This document shows positions 15,742 to 25,300 of a DNA stretch of 64,000 nucleotides, one piece after another; within the stretch, counting starts at the first letter, position 1, and every line of letters starts with the position of its first letter. A model generated the notes under the pieces. It searched no databases. It had not been told where the DNA came from and worked only from the letters and a program-made list of their open reading frames with translations. Origin of the DNA: Thermoplasmatales archaeon (lineage in GTDB: Archaea > Thermoplasmatota > Thermoplasmata > Methanomassiliicoccales > Methanomethylophilaceae). The stretch is from NCBI GenBank assembly GCA_012520845.1, contig JAAYNL010000024.1:1-64000 (forward strand), written 5' to 3'. A program made the translations under genes and the position numbers.

Positions 15742-16593
15742 ATGCCCCCGGGAACGGCCTTCGCCGGCGCGCATTCCGGCTATTCCGAAGCCGAGGCGTG
15801 CATATTCGGCGTGCCCTACGACAGGACCGCCAGTTTCAGGGCCGGCGCCAGGGAGGCGCCCGGCGCGATCAGGAAGGCGTCCTACGCCTTTGAGACGTCC
15901 CATTTCGAGCACGGCCGCCTGAGGGATCTGGCACTCCACGATTACGGCGACTGCGACGATTTCTTCACCCCCGCCGAGATGGCGGACGAGATCCGCTTCG
16001 CCATGGGCCCCGCCATCTCCGCCGGCAAGTTCACAGTGGTCATGGGCGGGGACCATTCCGTGTCCATCCCGGTCATCGGGGCGTACGAGGACGTCTCCGT
16101 GATATCGATAGACGCCCACCTGGACTCCAGGAGGGAGTACATGGGGCTGCCCGACAGCCATGCCTGCGTGATGAGGCGCGCCGCGGACCGCCACGGGCTG
16201 GACAACGTCCACGTCGTCGGCGTGCGCTCCATCTCCGAGGAGGAGTTGGACGACCCGGAGCCCGTGCCGTACACCAGCGCCTACGAGGTGCACGAGAGGG
16301 GCGTCGGCCCCGTCATCGACGGGATCCTGGAATCCCTGGGCAGGGAAAGGGTGTACGTGACCCTGGACATCGACGGCGTGGACCCGGCCTTCGCCCCGGG
16401 CACCGGCACCCCGGAGCCTTTCGGCCTGACGCCGCTGGACGTCAAGAAGATAATCAACGCCGTCGGGGACCGTTTGGTCGGCTTCGACGTCGTGGAGGTC
16501 TGCCCGCCCTACGACCCGACGGGCGCCACTTCCGTGCTGGCCGCCCGCCTCATAAAGGAGGCGCTGGCCGTATTCACAAAGAGTTCTGGGTGA
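15742..16593 (+). CDS. speB: Agmatinase
   Basis: This ureohydrolase releases urea from agmatine or an agmatinyl group to leave putrescine or an aminobutyl moiety. The 283-residue product carries the binuclear manganese ligands in VMGGDHSVS, SIDAHLDSR and LDIDGVDPAFAPG. It begins directly after the aIF5A stop, so the two are co-translated. In archaea an agmatinase-type enzyme can act on deoxyagmatinyl-aIF5A during hypusine formation, and this adjacency supports that role beside polyamine synthesis. The 3' end overlaps the convergent phosphohexomutase gene by 20 bases. Confidence 0.92.
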   Translation: MPPGTAFAGAHSGYSEAEACIFGVPYDRTASFRAGAREAPGAIRKASYAFETSHFEHGRLRDLALHDYGDCDDFFTPAEMADEIRFAMGPAISAGKFTVVMGGDHSVSIPVIGAYEDVSVISIDAHLDSRREYMGLPDSHACVMRRAADRHGLDNVHVVGVRSISEEELDDPEPVPYTSAYEVHERGVGPVIDGILESLGRERVYVTLDIDGVDPAFAPGTGTPEPFGLTPLDVKKIINAVGDRLVGFDVVEVCPPYDPTGATSVLAARLIKEALAVFTKSSG

Positions 16594-17947
16594 CGAAGGC
16601 TTTCGCCTTCTCCACGTACTCGGCGCACTTGGACACGGCCCATTCCTTGTCCTTGGATTCGGTATAGATCCTGAATATCGGCTCCGTGCCCGAGGGCCTC
16701 ATCAGGACCCAGCCTTCCTTGAAGATGAATTTGACCCCGTCCGTGGTGTCCGACTCCCTGTCCGGCTCCAGGGCGAGCATCGCCTCCATGAGGCCGTCCT
16801 TGAGGTGGTCCGGGCAGTCGATCTTCGCCTTCTCCACGTAGTACACAGGCAGCTTCTCGATCTGGGCGTGCAGCGGCCCCTTGACGGCCACGAACTCCAG
16901 CATTTTGGCCAAGGTCATCCCGGCGTCCCTGCAGTACTGCATCTCCGGGAAAATCAGGCCGCCGTTCTCCTCGCCGCCGAACGCGGCGCCTATCTCCATC
17001 ATCTTCCTGGCGACTATGGGCGAACCAACCGCCGTGTAGACGACGTCGCCGTCCTTCCCGCGGACCACCTCCTCCACCACGGAGGACGTGCTGACGGGGG
17101 TGACGACCGTGCCCGGGCCGTCGTCCAGGGCGTAGGAGGCCAAGAGGGCCAGGCTCTTGTCGCCGCTCACGTACTCTCCCTTCCGGGTGACGAAGACGGC
17201 CCTGTCCGCGTCGCCGTCGTGGGCCACGCCGAGGTCCGCTTTGAGGGACTTGGTCAGCCTTATCAGGTCGGAAAGGTTTCCCTCCGTCGGCTCGCTGGGG
17301 TGGCCGGGGAACTCCCCCTGGGGATTGGCGTTGAGCGTGACGGCCCTGACGTTGAGCTTCTTCAGCAGCAACGGCGCCGTCTTGTACGCGGCGCCGTTGG
17401 CCACGTCCAGGGCGACGGTGAGGTTGGCCGCCCTGATCTTGGCGGCGTCAACCTTGGACACGATGGCGTTGACGTAGGACTCCGACGCACCGGACACCTT
17501 CTCGTAGGAGCCGACGGCATCCCACGGGACGCCCGGGGAATCCTCGGCGAAATTCTCCTCGATGCGCTCCTCGTTGGAGCGGTGCATCTCGGTGCCGTCG
17601 GAATCGACGCACTTGATGCCGTTGAACTCCGGCGGGTTGTGGGAAGCGGTAATCATGACGCCCCCGGAAACGCGGTTGTGGGTCTTCACGAAGTACTGCA
17701 GCGCCGGGGTCGGCAGGACGCCCAGGTCCAGGACCCTCTGCCCAGAGGCCATTATCCCCGATGCCACGGCGTACTTGACCATGTCGGCGGACGTCCTGGT
17801 GTCGCTGCCGATTGCGACGTTGCCGGACATGAATCTCCCTATGGCCTTGCCGAGCCTGAGGGCGAACTCGGCGGTTATGCCCTCGTTCACTATGCCGCGG
17901 ACGCCGTTTGTGCCGAACAGCCTTGGTGCCATGTCGCGAAACCCCAC
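16574..17947 (-). CDS. glmM: Phosphoglucosamine/phosphohexose mutase
   Basis: This member of the alpha-D-phosphohexomutase family interconverts sugar 1- and 6-phosphates, most likely glucosamine phosphates. All four signature loops are present: the phosphoserine loop MITASHNPPEFNG (S102), the metal loop HDGDADRAVF, the sugar-binding GGEENGG, and the phosphate-binding RPSGTEPIFR. Substrate preference within the family cannot be read with certainty. The frame begins with GTG (MGFRDMAPRL); an ATG five codons later, preceded by GTGGGG, may be the true start. It follows the LSm gene by seven bases. Confidence 0.87.
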   Translation of the reverse strand: MGFRDMAPRLFGTNGVRGIVNEGITAEFALRLGKAIGRFMSGNVAIGSDTRTSADMVKYAVASGIMASGQRVLDLGVLPTPALQYFVKTHNRVSGGVMITASHNPPEFNGIKCVDSDGTEMHRSNEERIEENFAEDSPGVPWDAVGSYEKVSGASESYVNAIVSKVDAAKIRAANLTVALDVANGAAYKTAPLLLKKLNVRAVTLNANPQGEFPGHPSEPTEGNLSDLIRLTKSLKADLGVAHDGDADRAVFVTRKGEYVSGDKSLALLASYALDDGPGTVVTPVSTSSVVEEVVRGKDGDVVYTAVGSPIVARKMMEIGAAFGGEENGGLIFPEMQYCRDAGMTLAKMLEFVAVKGPLHAQIEKLPVYYVEKAKIDCPDHLKDGLMEAMLALEPDRESDTTDGVKFIFKEGWVLMRPSGTEPIFRIYTESKDKEWAVSKCAEYVEKAKAFVTQNSL

Positions 17948-17954
17948 TGAAACA

Positions 17955-18173
17955 TCAAAGAAGCGTGACCCTGATGATGTTGTTGCCGCGCAGGACCACG
18001 GTCCCGAGCCTGCGCTCCGTACCGTCCGCCAGGGTCTCGGTGGTATCGTCGATCACCATGTTCATGTGGTCGTCGTATCCGCCGAGGCTGCCCTCGAGGA
18101 CCCTTCCGTCCTTGATGAGGAGAGACACTTTCTTGTCGATGGCGTTTTTCAGAACATCCAGGGGCACAGCCAT
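17955..18173 (-). CDS. Archaeal Sm-like protein (LSm)
   Basis: The 72-residue protein is a single Sm fold. Sm1 is seen in KKVSLLIKDGRVLEGSLGGYDDHMN and Sm2 in the closing VLRGNNIIRVTLL. Archaeal LSm proteins form heptameric rings that bind U-rich RNA and take part in tRNA and small RNA metabolism. A CTTTAAG TATA-like box lies about 35 bases upstream near 18210. It is divergent from the ABC exporter genes and shares its strand with glmM. Confidence 0.95.
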   Translation of the reverse strand: MAVPLDVLKNAIDKKVSLLIKDGRVLEGSLGGYDDHMNMVIDDTTETLADGTERRLGTVVLRGNNIIRVTLL

Positions 18174-18251
18174 TTCTATCGGACGCCCAACTGACGAAAC
18201 CGACTTAAAGATTGCGTATGCGGCCGCCGCATCCCACCTACGGGTTTTCCA

Positions 18252-18291
18252 TTAGGTAAAAAAATCCAATAAATAACCATCTAATTACCTA
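18252..18291 (+). promoter_or_regulatory. Promoter of the ABC exporter operon with inverted repeat
   Basis: TTAGGTAA (18252-18259) and TTACCTA (18285-18291) form an inverted repeat around an AATAAATAA TATA-like box at about 18267-18275. The downstream arm ends two bases before the ATG, so the transcript is probably leaderless. A protein bound to both arms would cover promoter and start. Confidence 0.45.
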
Positions 18292-18293
18292 TC

Positions 18294-19205
18294 ATGGCGG
18301 ACATCATCAGGGTGACCGGACTCACCAAGAGCTACGGGGACCTCGTTGCCGTCGATGACGTCTCGTTCTCGGTCGCCGAGAACGCCCTTTTCGCGTTCCT
18401 CGGCCCCAACGGGGCGGGAAAAAGCACGGTCATAAACATGATCTGTACCCTCCTCGAGCCCGACGGGGGCGAAATCGTCGTGGACGGCCTGGTCCTCGGC
18501 GAGGACGACGCCGGGATCCGCGGGAACCTCGGGGTCGTTTTCCAGGAAAGCGTGCTGGACCCTTTGCTTACGGTCCGCGAGAACCTCATGACCCGCGGGT
18601 CCCTCTACGGGCTGAGGGACGAGGAGCTTGAGGAAAGGGTCGCGTGGGCGGCCGCGGCGGCGGGAACGGATGAGTACGTCGACAGGCGTTACGGCAAGCT
18701 GTCCGGGGGGCAGAAGAGGAGGGCGGACATCGCCAGGGCGCTCATAAGCAAGCCCAGGCTGCTGATGCTCGACGAACCCACCACCGGCCTGGACCCGCAG
18801 ACGAGGAAGAACATCTGGAACGCCATCCTCAGGCTCAGGGAGGAGGAGGGGGTGACCGTCTTCCTCACGACCCACTACATGGAGGAGGCGGAGGGCGCCG
18901 ACCACGTGGTCATCATAGACCACGGCAGGATCGCCGCCGAGGGGACGCCGTCGGAACTCAAGGAAAAGTACGCGTCCGACGTGCTCGTGCTGTCGTCGGC
19001 CAACAGCGGGGCGCTGACCGACAGGCTGACGAGGGACGGTGTCGCCCACGAATTCCGTGGCGACAGGGTCAGGATAAGGCTGGGGTGCACCAAGGACGCC
19101 ATCGCCCTGCTGAACCGCTACGAGGACCTGATAGACACCCTCGAGGTGAAGATGGGCACCATGGACGACGCCTTCATCGGCATCACGGGGGACGCGATAC
19201 GTTGA
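18294..19205 (+). CDS. ABC exporter ATP-binding protein (DrrA type)
   Basis: The 303-residue ATPase shows Walker A GPNGAGKST near residue 38, the signature KLSGGQKRRADIA, Walker B LLMLDEPTTGLDP and the switch histidine in LTTHYMEE. The C-terminal extension of about 80 residues is typical of DrrA/CcmA-type exporters for drugs, lipids or polysaccharides. It is the first gene of a three-gene operon with two ABC-2-type permeases. Its stop overlaps the TTG start of the first permease. The substrate is unknown. Confidence 0.93.
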   Translation: MADIIRVTGLTKSYGDLVAVDDVSFSVAENALFAFLGPNGAGKSTVINMICTLLEPDGGEIVVDGLVLGEDDAGIRGNLGVVFQESVLDPLLTVRENLMTRGSLYGLRDEELEERVAWAAAAAGTDEYVDRRYGKLSGGQKRRADIARALISKPRLLMLDEPTTGLDPQTRKNIWNAILRLREEEGVTVFLTTHYMEEAEGADHVVIIDHGRIAAEGTPSELKEKYASDVLVLSSANSGALTDRLTRDGVAHEFRGDRVRIRLGCTKDAIALLNRYEDLIDTLEVKMGTMDDAFIGITGDAIR

Positions 19206-20068
19206 CTGGGGGCGCGCTGCCTTTCATCGTCCGGCGCAACCTCGCCCTTTATTTCAGGGACAGGATGGCCGTGTTCTACTCCATGCTGGGGGCCCTCGTC
19301 GTCCTCGCCCTTTACGCCTTCTTCATCAGGGACGCCTACGTGACCGGGCTCGAGGCCCCGGGAGCGGCCAACGCCACCGACCTCTGGATGATCGGCAGCC
19401 TCATGGCCATAGTGCCGGTCACCACCTCCCTCGGCGCCCTGGGCGCCTTCGTCTCCGACAGGGAACACAAAAGGGCGAACGACTTCGCCGTCTCCCCCGT
19501 CTCGCCGCTGGCGATAACCGGCGGATACCTGCTGTCGACGATGCTCATCGCGACCGCCATGTCCCTCGGCGTCCTGGCGCTGTCCCAGGCGTTCATGCTC
19601 GCCGTCGGCGGGACCACCATGGGCGGCATCCAGTTCGCCAAGGTGCTGGGCGTGCTCGCCATATCCGTGCTGTCGTCCACGTCCATACTGTTCCTGGTCG
19701 TCACCTTCCTGCGCAAGGAGAGCGCCTTCGGCGGCATCTCCACGGCCGTGGGCGTCTTCTCCGGTTTCGTCGTCGGGGCGTACATACCGCTCGGGGACAT
19801 GCCCGGCGGCGTTTCTTCCGCATTCTCCGTCCTCCCCATGAGCAGCTCCGCCTCGCTGTTCAGGGAAATCCTGGCGGCCGACGCTGCCGCCTCCATGTAC
19901 GCCGGCGCCCCGCCCTCGGAGTTGATTGACCACAGGGCGTACGTCGGCTTCGACCTCTACGTCGGCGATTTCATGCTCGAGCCGTGGATGTGCGCCGCCG
20001 TCATCCTTGCCAGCGCCGTCGCCGCCTTCCTGCTGGCCGTCCTCAACCTCAGGAGGGGCCTTGCGTGA
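19202..20068 (+). CDS. ABC-2 type permease, first subunit
   Basis: The 288-residue membrane protein has about six helices and the ABC-2 permease pattern. An N-terminal cytoplasmic segment RRNLALYFRDRMAVFYS precedes the first helix, and the central loop has SDREHKRANDFAVSPVSPLA. A TTG start overlaps the ATPase stop; the open frame extending upstream is a shadow of the ATPase gene. It overlaps the second permease by GTGA. The two permeases are homologous, with the same layout and the shared YVGFDLYVG-type C-terminal motif, so they probably form a heterodimeric channel. Confidence 0.88.
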   Translation: MTGGALPFIVRRNLALYFRDRMAVFYSMLGALVVLALYAFFIRDAYVTGLEAPGAANATDLWMIGSLMAIVPVTTSLGALGAFVSDREHKRANDFAVSPVSPLAITGGYLLSTMLIATAMSLGVLALSQAFMLAVGGTTMGGIQFAKVLGVLAISVLSSTSILFLVVTFLRKESAFGGISTAVGVFSGFVVGAYIPLGDMPGGVSSAFSVLPMSSSASLFREILAADAAASMYAGAPPSELIDHRAYVGFDLYVGDFMLEPWMCAAVILASAVAAFLLAVLNLRRGLA

Positions 20069-20928
20069 TAGCCCGGGAGGTCCTGGAGGACACGTGGGCC
20101 CTGGCGAAGAGGAACCTGAAGGTCTTCTACAGGGACAGGTCCTCGGTGTTCGTCGCCCTCGGCGGCGTCGCCATAATCCTGGTGCTGTACCTCGCGATGC
20201 TGAGGCCGAGCGTCATATCCCAATACGCCGAATTCCCCTCCGCCAGCGTCATGGCGGACGCCTGGGTCATAGGCGGCATGCTATGCATCATACCCGTCAC
20301 GTCCGCCGCCGTGGCCCTGGGCTCGATGGTCAAGGACAGGTACACGGGGGCCGTCAGGGACTTCCGGGCGTCCCCGGCGGGATCCGTCGCCATCACGGGC
20401 GGCTACCTCGTGTCCACCTTCGTCGTCTCCCTGTCGATGACGTCCCTCTTCCTGGCGATAGCGGTCGTCTGGGTCTTGGCGTCCGGGGCGAGCGTCGGCG
20501 CGGCGGAAATCGCCATGGCCGTCGGGCTGATGTTCCCGACCTCCCTGTTTTCCTGCGCCATGATGTATTTCCTGATGCTGTTCGTGAAATCCAGGGCGGC
20601 GTACGACGGGTTCGTGATGCTGGTCAACCTGCTGATGGGTTTCTTCACCGGGACGTACGTCCCCCTCGGCGTCCTCCCCGACGGGGTGAGGGACGCCCTT
20701 TCGCTGTTCCCGTCGACCCAGGCCGGGTCGCTCTACAGGGACGTGCTGGGGTCCGAGGCGCTGAGGTCCACGTTCCCGGCGGAGCGGGTCGCCGCGGAAA
20801 GGGCATACCTCGGGTTCGACCTGTTCGTCGGCGGCTTCCAGATAACGCCCGGGGTCGCCGTGCTGTCCCTGTTCGGGTTCGCGGCGCTGTTCTTCGCGCT
20901 GTCGGCGGCGGTCGCCCGCCGCGTATGA
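20065..20928 (+). CDS. ABC-2 type permease, second subunit
   Basis: This 287-residue protein is a paralogue of the preceding permease. It has the amphipathic start AKRNLKVFYRDRSSVF, the loop VKDRYTGAVRDFRASPAGS, about six membrane helices and a C-terminal YLGFDLFVGG motif. A GTG start overlaps the previous stop. The gene meets scpB end to end with no space between the stops. With its partner and the ATPase it forms a complete exporter. Confidence 0.88.
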   Translation: MIAREVLEDTWALAKRNLKVFYRDRSSVFVALGGVAIILVLYLAMLRPSVISQYAEFPSASVMADAWVIGGMLCIIPVTSAAVALGSMVKDRYTGAVRDFRASPAGSVAITGGYLVSTFVVSLSMTSLFLAIAVVWVLASGASVGAAEIAMAVGLMFPTSLFSCAMMYFLMLFVKSRAAYDGFVMLVNLLMGFFTGTYVPLGVLPDGVRDALSLFPSTQAGSLYRDVLGSEALRSTFPAERVAAERAYLGFDLFVGGFQITPGVAVLSLFGFAALFFALSAAVARRV

Positions 20929-21426
20929 TCACTTGCGCTCGTTTTCCTCGATCCAGCGGCGCACGTCCTCGGGCCTGCCGCCCTCGATGCCGAAGTACTC
21001 GGCGAACTTCCTCGTCGTCGTCAGCTCAAGGGTCTGGCCCTTGGGCTTCCCGTGGACCAGGTCCATCTCGATGAGCTCGCGCACGTCGTCGTAGGCCCTG
21101 GAACCGCGGGCGCGGAACAGGTCCGACTGAAGCGCCGGCTGGTTGTAGGCGATCGTGGAAAGGGTCTTCATCAGAGCCGGGGAGATTTCCATGCGGGAGA
21201 ACTTCTCGGAATACCGGGCGTACTCCTCGCGCAGCTGCATCAGGTACTCCGGGCCTATCTTCAGGATCCGTATGGCGGAGCCCCGTTCCTCGTATTCGGC
21301 CGCCAGCTCCTTCAGCGACGACCTGACCGTCGAGTCGGAGAGCCCGGTCAGTTCCGCTATGTCCCTGACCCTCAGGCCCCCGGACGCGGCAAAGAGGGCC
21401 GCCTCCACCGCGCCTTTGGACTCCAA
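20929..21426 (-). CDS. scpB: Chromosome segregation protein ScpB
   Basis: ScpB is the winged-helix subunit of the SMC-ScpAB complex. The 165-residue protein shows two winged-helix domains: an N-terminal one with LRVRDIAELTGLSDSTVRSSL, and a C-terminal one with TLSTIAYNQPALQSDLFRARG, the conserved ScpB segment. The start is TTG one base after the scpA TAA stop. Gene order smc-scpA-scpB on one strand supports the assignment. The length is slightly below bacterial ScpB. Confidence 0.9.
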   Translation of the reverse strand: MESKGAVEAALFAASGGLRVRDIAELTGLSDSTVRSSLKELAAEYEERGSAIRILKIGPEYLMQLREEYARYSEKFSRMEISPALMKTLSTIAYNQPALQSDLFRARGSRAYDDVRELIEMDLVHGKPKGQTLELTTTRKFAEYFGIEGGRPEDVRRWIEENERK

Positions 21427-21427
21427 C

Positions 21428-22303
21428 TTACATCACCGCCTCGCGGATCGCGGGCGACAGCTCGTCCTCCACCGTGCCGGTGGCCCAGTCCGTCTTGATC
21501 TCCACGTATATCTCGCCGTAAGGCAGCTCGGTCTGCCAGACGTTGATCTTGCCGTCCCTGACGAGGTGCAGGGCCGCGACGAAGACTGTGATGTTCTCCA
21601 TGACGTCGCCGGTGAACAGGTCCGTGAGCATCATGGGCCCGGTGCCCATCTTCTGGATTTTCTCCCAGACCTGCTCCAGCTCCTTCTTGTCGTCCTCCTC
21701 GTGGGCCTTGTTCTCGAACTTCCTCGGCTCCCGGGCCCTGAGTTCCTGCCTGACGCGTTCCCTCTCCTCGTAGACGGCCATCTCCTCCCGGGCCTCGTCG
21801 AAGGCGTCCAGGAGCTCCAGCATGGTAACCGGCCTGACCGGGTCCCTGCGGACCGCCACGGAGAACTCCGCGTGGGGCACGTACAGGGTCTCCTCCTCGG
21901 GCAGGAAGAAATCCGGGTCGAGGTTGAACAGGAAGTCGTCGTAGATCGCCTGGTCCCTCTCGGACTCCTCGAGGGTGCGGTCCGTCTGCATCCTGAGGAT
22001 CCTCCAGGCCATCAGCATCAGCTTGCCGGCCACGATCATGTCGATCCTGCTCTCGCGCACCTTGGCGTTGTAGAGCCTGACGAACTCCCTGATGTCTATC
22101 TCCCACGGATCGAGGTGGTTCTCGAAGACCAGGCTGAATATGGACCGTATGGCCTCGTCCGTCGGGTCGGGCATCCTCTCCGTCTCCTGGCCGAGCAGTA
22201 TGCCCATGTACCTGTCCAGCCTCTCGTTCCCCACGTTGTCGTCGATGAGGGCCCTGTGGAACGTCAGGTGATCCTTCATCCTCTCAATCGTCTCGCAGTT
22301 CAT
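21428..22303 (-). CDS. scpA: Chromosome segregation protein ScpA (kleisin)
   Basis: ScpA bridges the SMC heads. The 291-residue sequence has the family's N-terminal SMC-neck-binding region (SLVFENHLDPWEIDIREFVRLY). A charged linker spans about residues 130-210 (VYEERERVRQELRAREPRK). The C-terminal winged helix (NITVFVAALHLVRDGKINVWQ) binds the SMC cap. The ATG overlaps the smc stop as ATGA. It ends in TAA, one of the few non-TGA stops here. Confidence 0.93.
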   Translation of the reverse strand: MNCETIERMKDHLTFHRALIDDNVGNERLDRYMGILLGQETERMPDPTDEAIRSIFSLVFENHLDPWEIDIREFVRLYNAKVRESRIDMIVAGKLMLMAWRILRMQTDRTLEESERDQAIYDDFLFNLDPDFFLPEEETLYVPHAEFSVAVRRDPVRPVTMLELLDAFDEAREEMAVYEERERVRQELRAREPRKFENKAHEEDDKKELEQVWEKIQKMGTGPMMLTDLFTGDVMENITVFVAALHLVRDGKINVWQTELPYGEIYVEIKTDWATGTVEDELSPAIREAVM

Positions 22304-25300
22304 GTTTCCACCCCATCCCCCGATTGCCTCTGTTGCCTCAATGCCTCTTCCTCGTATTTCGATACCTCGGCGAAGTCCGGCTGCATTATCACCTTGCTCA
22401 CGCCGCTGGGCTGCCTCGTCACCCCTATCAGGTGCTCCGCCCTGGCCAGCGTCACCTTCCTGAGGGAGACCTGTATGAACTGGGTCCTCCCCGCGGATTC
22501 CGCTATCCTCTTGGCGACCATCTCCGCGTTGACCGCGTCCAGGAACATGTCCACCTCGTCCAGGACGTAGAAGGGCGACGGCTGCAGTTCCTGTATGGCG
22601 AATATGAACGCCAGCGCCGTCAGCGACTTCTCGCCGCCGGAGAGGGCGTCGAGCCTGAGCATCTTGCCGTGCTTCGGCTTCGCGTTGATCAGCAGGCCGC
22701 CGGCGAACGGGTCGTCCTCGTCCTCCAGCGCCATGTACGCCTCCCCGCCGTCGGAGAGCTGGGCGTATATCTCCTTGAAGTAGCCGTGCACGCCCTCGTA
22801 GGTCTCCATGAAGAGCCCCTTCTTCTCGGAGTTCAGCGACTCCATGAGGTCCGTGAGCTCCTTGATCTGTATCTCAAGGATGTCGGTCTCGCCCTTGAGG
22901 CGGCCGTGGCGCTCGCTCCTCTCCTCGAAGTCCTCTATCGCGCGGAGGTTGACGTTGCCGATGCGGGCCATGACGGTCTCGCAGGACTTGACGGTGCGGC
23001 GCAGCTCCTCCTCGGAGGGCAGCGGCAGCTCCACCTCTATGGAGATCTCGGCGACCTCCTCCTCGAGCTGGCGTATGTTCTCCTCGTGTATGGCGGTCTG
23101 CGCCTCCAGGGAGGCCTTGAAGCCCTCCTTGGTGACTATCTTCTCGGACATGGCGTCCCTGCGGCTCTCCGCCTTGAACCTGTCCTCGGTGACCTTGTCC
23201 CTCCTGTCCCGGAGGTCCTTTATGCCGGCCTCCATCTCCGCCTCCATCGCCCTGAGGGCCTTCAGCTCAACGGACTTGGCGTCCTTCTCCTCGGACGCCG
23301 CCTGGATCCTCTCGGAGTTGCGGGAGATCTTCTCGCGGGCCTTCCCCTCCTCGGACCGGATGCTCTCCAGCCTCGTCTCGTAACCGGCCATCTCCGCCCT
23401 GAGGGAGGACAGCTCGTTGGATATCTCGGATATCTCGGCCATGAGGTCGTGGTCCCTCTCCCTGGCCACGCGTATGCGCTCCTGCATCTCGGCGGGCGCT
23501 ATCTCGGATATGCGGGCGCGGGTCTCGGTGCGGGCCCCCCTGAGGGCCTCGAGCTCCTCCGACTCCCTGGAAAGGGCGTCCCTGGCCTTGGCCAGCGTGT
23601 CCTTGGCGGCGCCGTACCTGAGCTTGGCCGCGTCGACCTCCGCGGAGATGCGGGATTTCTTGTTCCTGAGTTCGGACAGCTGGGCCTCGTAGCGGCCGAG
23701 CTTCTCCTGGACCTTCTGGCTGCCGGCGGAGGCCTGGCGCATCTGGGCGTCCATCTCCCGGATGTTGTCCCTCAGGGCCCTTATCTGCCCCCTGAGCGCG
23801 TCCAGCGCGTCCCTGGCCGCCCTCAGCTCGGCCCCGACGGAATCGAGCTTGGACTGGGAGGAGGCGCCGAACCTCAGTCCCGGCGCCCTGCCGACGGTGC
23901 CGCCGATCATCGCGCCGGACGCCTCGATCAGCTCGCCGTCCTTGGTGACCAGCCTGACGCCGCCCATCAGGCGGCGCGCCTCGGTCAGCGTGTCCACGAC
24001 GACGGTGTCGCCGAAGACGTACCAGAAGGCCGCCTGGTATTGCGGGTCGAACTCTATCAGGTCGATGGCGAAGCCCACGGCCTCCTCGGCCGCCATTATG
24101 GCCTTGGCCCGCGGCTTGCCGTCGAGCATCTTGTTGAGCGGGAGGAACGTCGCCCTGCCCGCGTTCGTCTTCTTCAGCACGGCCATGGCGTCGGCGGCCA
24201 CCTGGTCGTCCTCGACGACTATGGCCTGCATCCTGCCGCCGGCCGCTATCACCAGCGCCGTCTCGTACTCCGGGTTGACGGACGCCAGCTCCATGATGGT
24301 GCCGTGTATACCCCCGATGGTGCCCTTGTCCCTCATCTCCAACACGGAGAGGACGGCCTCGCTGCCCCGGGACACCCTGTCGGAGACCTTCTTCTCGGCC
24401 AGCAGCTGGTTGTACTCGTCGCTTATGCGCCCTATGGCGCTGATGAGGTCCGCCTCCTGCCTCTCCAGCTCGGCCTCCCTCTTCTTCGCCTGCAGTATCC
24501 TGTCCGTGATTTCCGTGACGTCGGCGGGGCCGGCCTCGGCCTTCGCCTCCTGGATGGACCATTCGCAGTCCTTGATCTCGAAACCGGCGGCCGAGAGCTG
24601 CTCCTCCAGGGAAGCCAGCGCCCTGGATGCGTCCTCCTCCGCCGTCGTCGCCGTGGCCTCCCTGACGCGGGCCTCGTGCTCCGCGGCCTGCTTCGCGTCC
24701 AGGTCCGCCTCTATCCTCTCCAGTTTCTTCTGCAGCTCCAGGTGCTCGCCGCCCTTGCTGCTCATCTCGGCGTTGATCTCGCTTATGTCGTCGCGGACCC
24801 GCTTCTGCTCCGCCTCCCTGGCGGCCAGGTCCTCGGCCCTCGACTCCATGGACGCCCTGCACCCGAGGACGTCGGATTCCGCCTCGGCGGCCTCCTCCGC
24901 CAGCAGCGCGAGGCCGTGCTCCAGCTCGTCGTTCTCCTCGCTGGCCGTCTCGATCCTGTCCTGGAGGGTGGCTACCTCCACGAGCATGTTGTTGATCCTG
25001 TTCTTGAGGTCGGCGTACTCCGGGCCCACCTTGGCCTCTATTTCCGCCTCCACGTCGCGTATCCTGCCCTCGAGCTCCACGATGAGCTCGCGGACCTCCT
25101 CCCTCTTCGACTTGAGGTCGGCGATCTCCCGCTCGTGCTCCAGGATCTTCTCGCCGTTGTACTCCAGCTCGGCCCTGGCGGCCTCCAAGCCCCTGTGGAC
25201 GAGCTGCGCCCTGGCCATCTCGAGGCGGGACTGGGCCTCCAGGTACTTCCTGGCGGAGTCCACGTCCTTCCTCAGCTGCTCGATCTGCGCCTCCAGCTCG

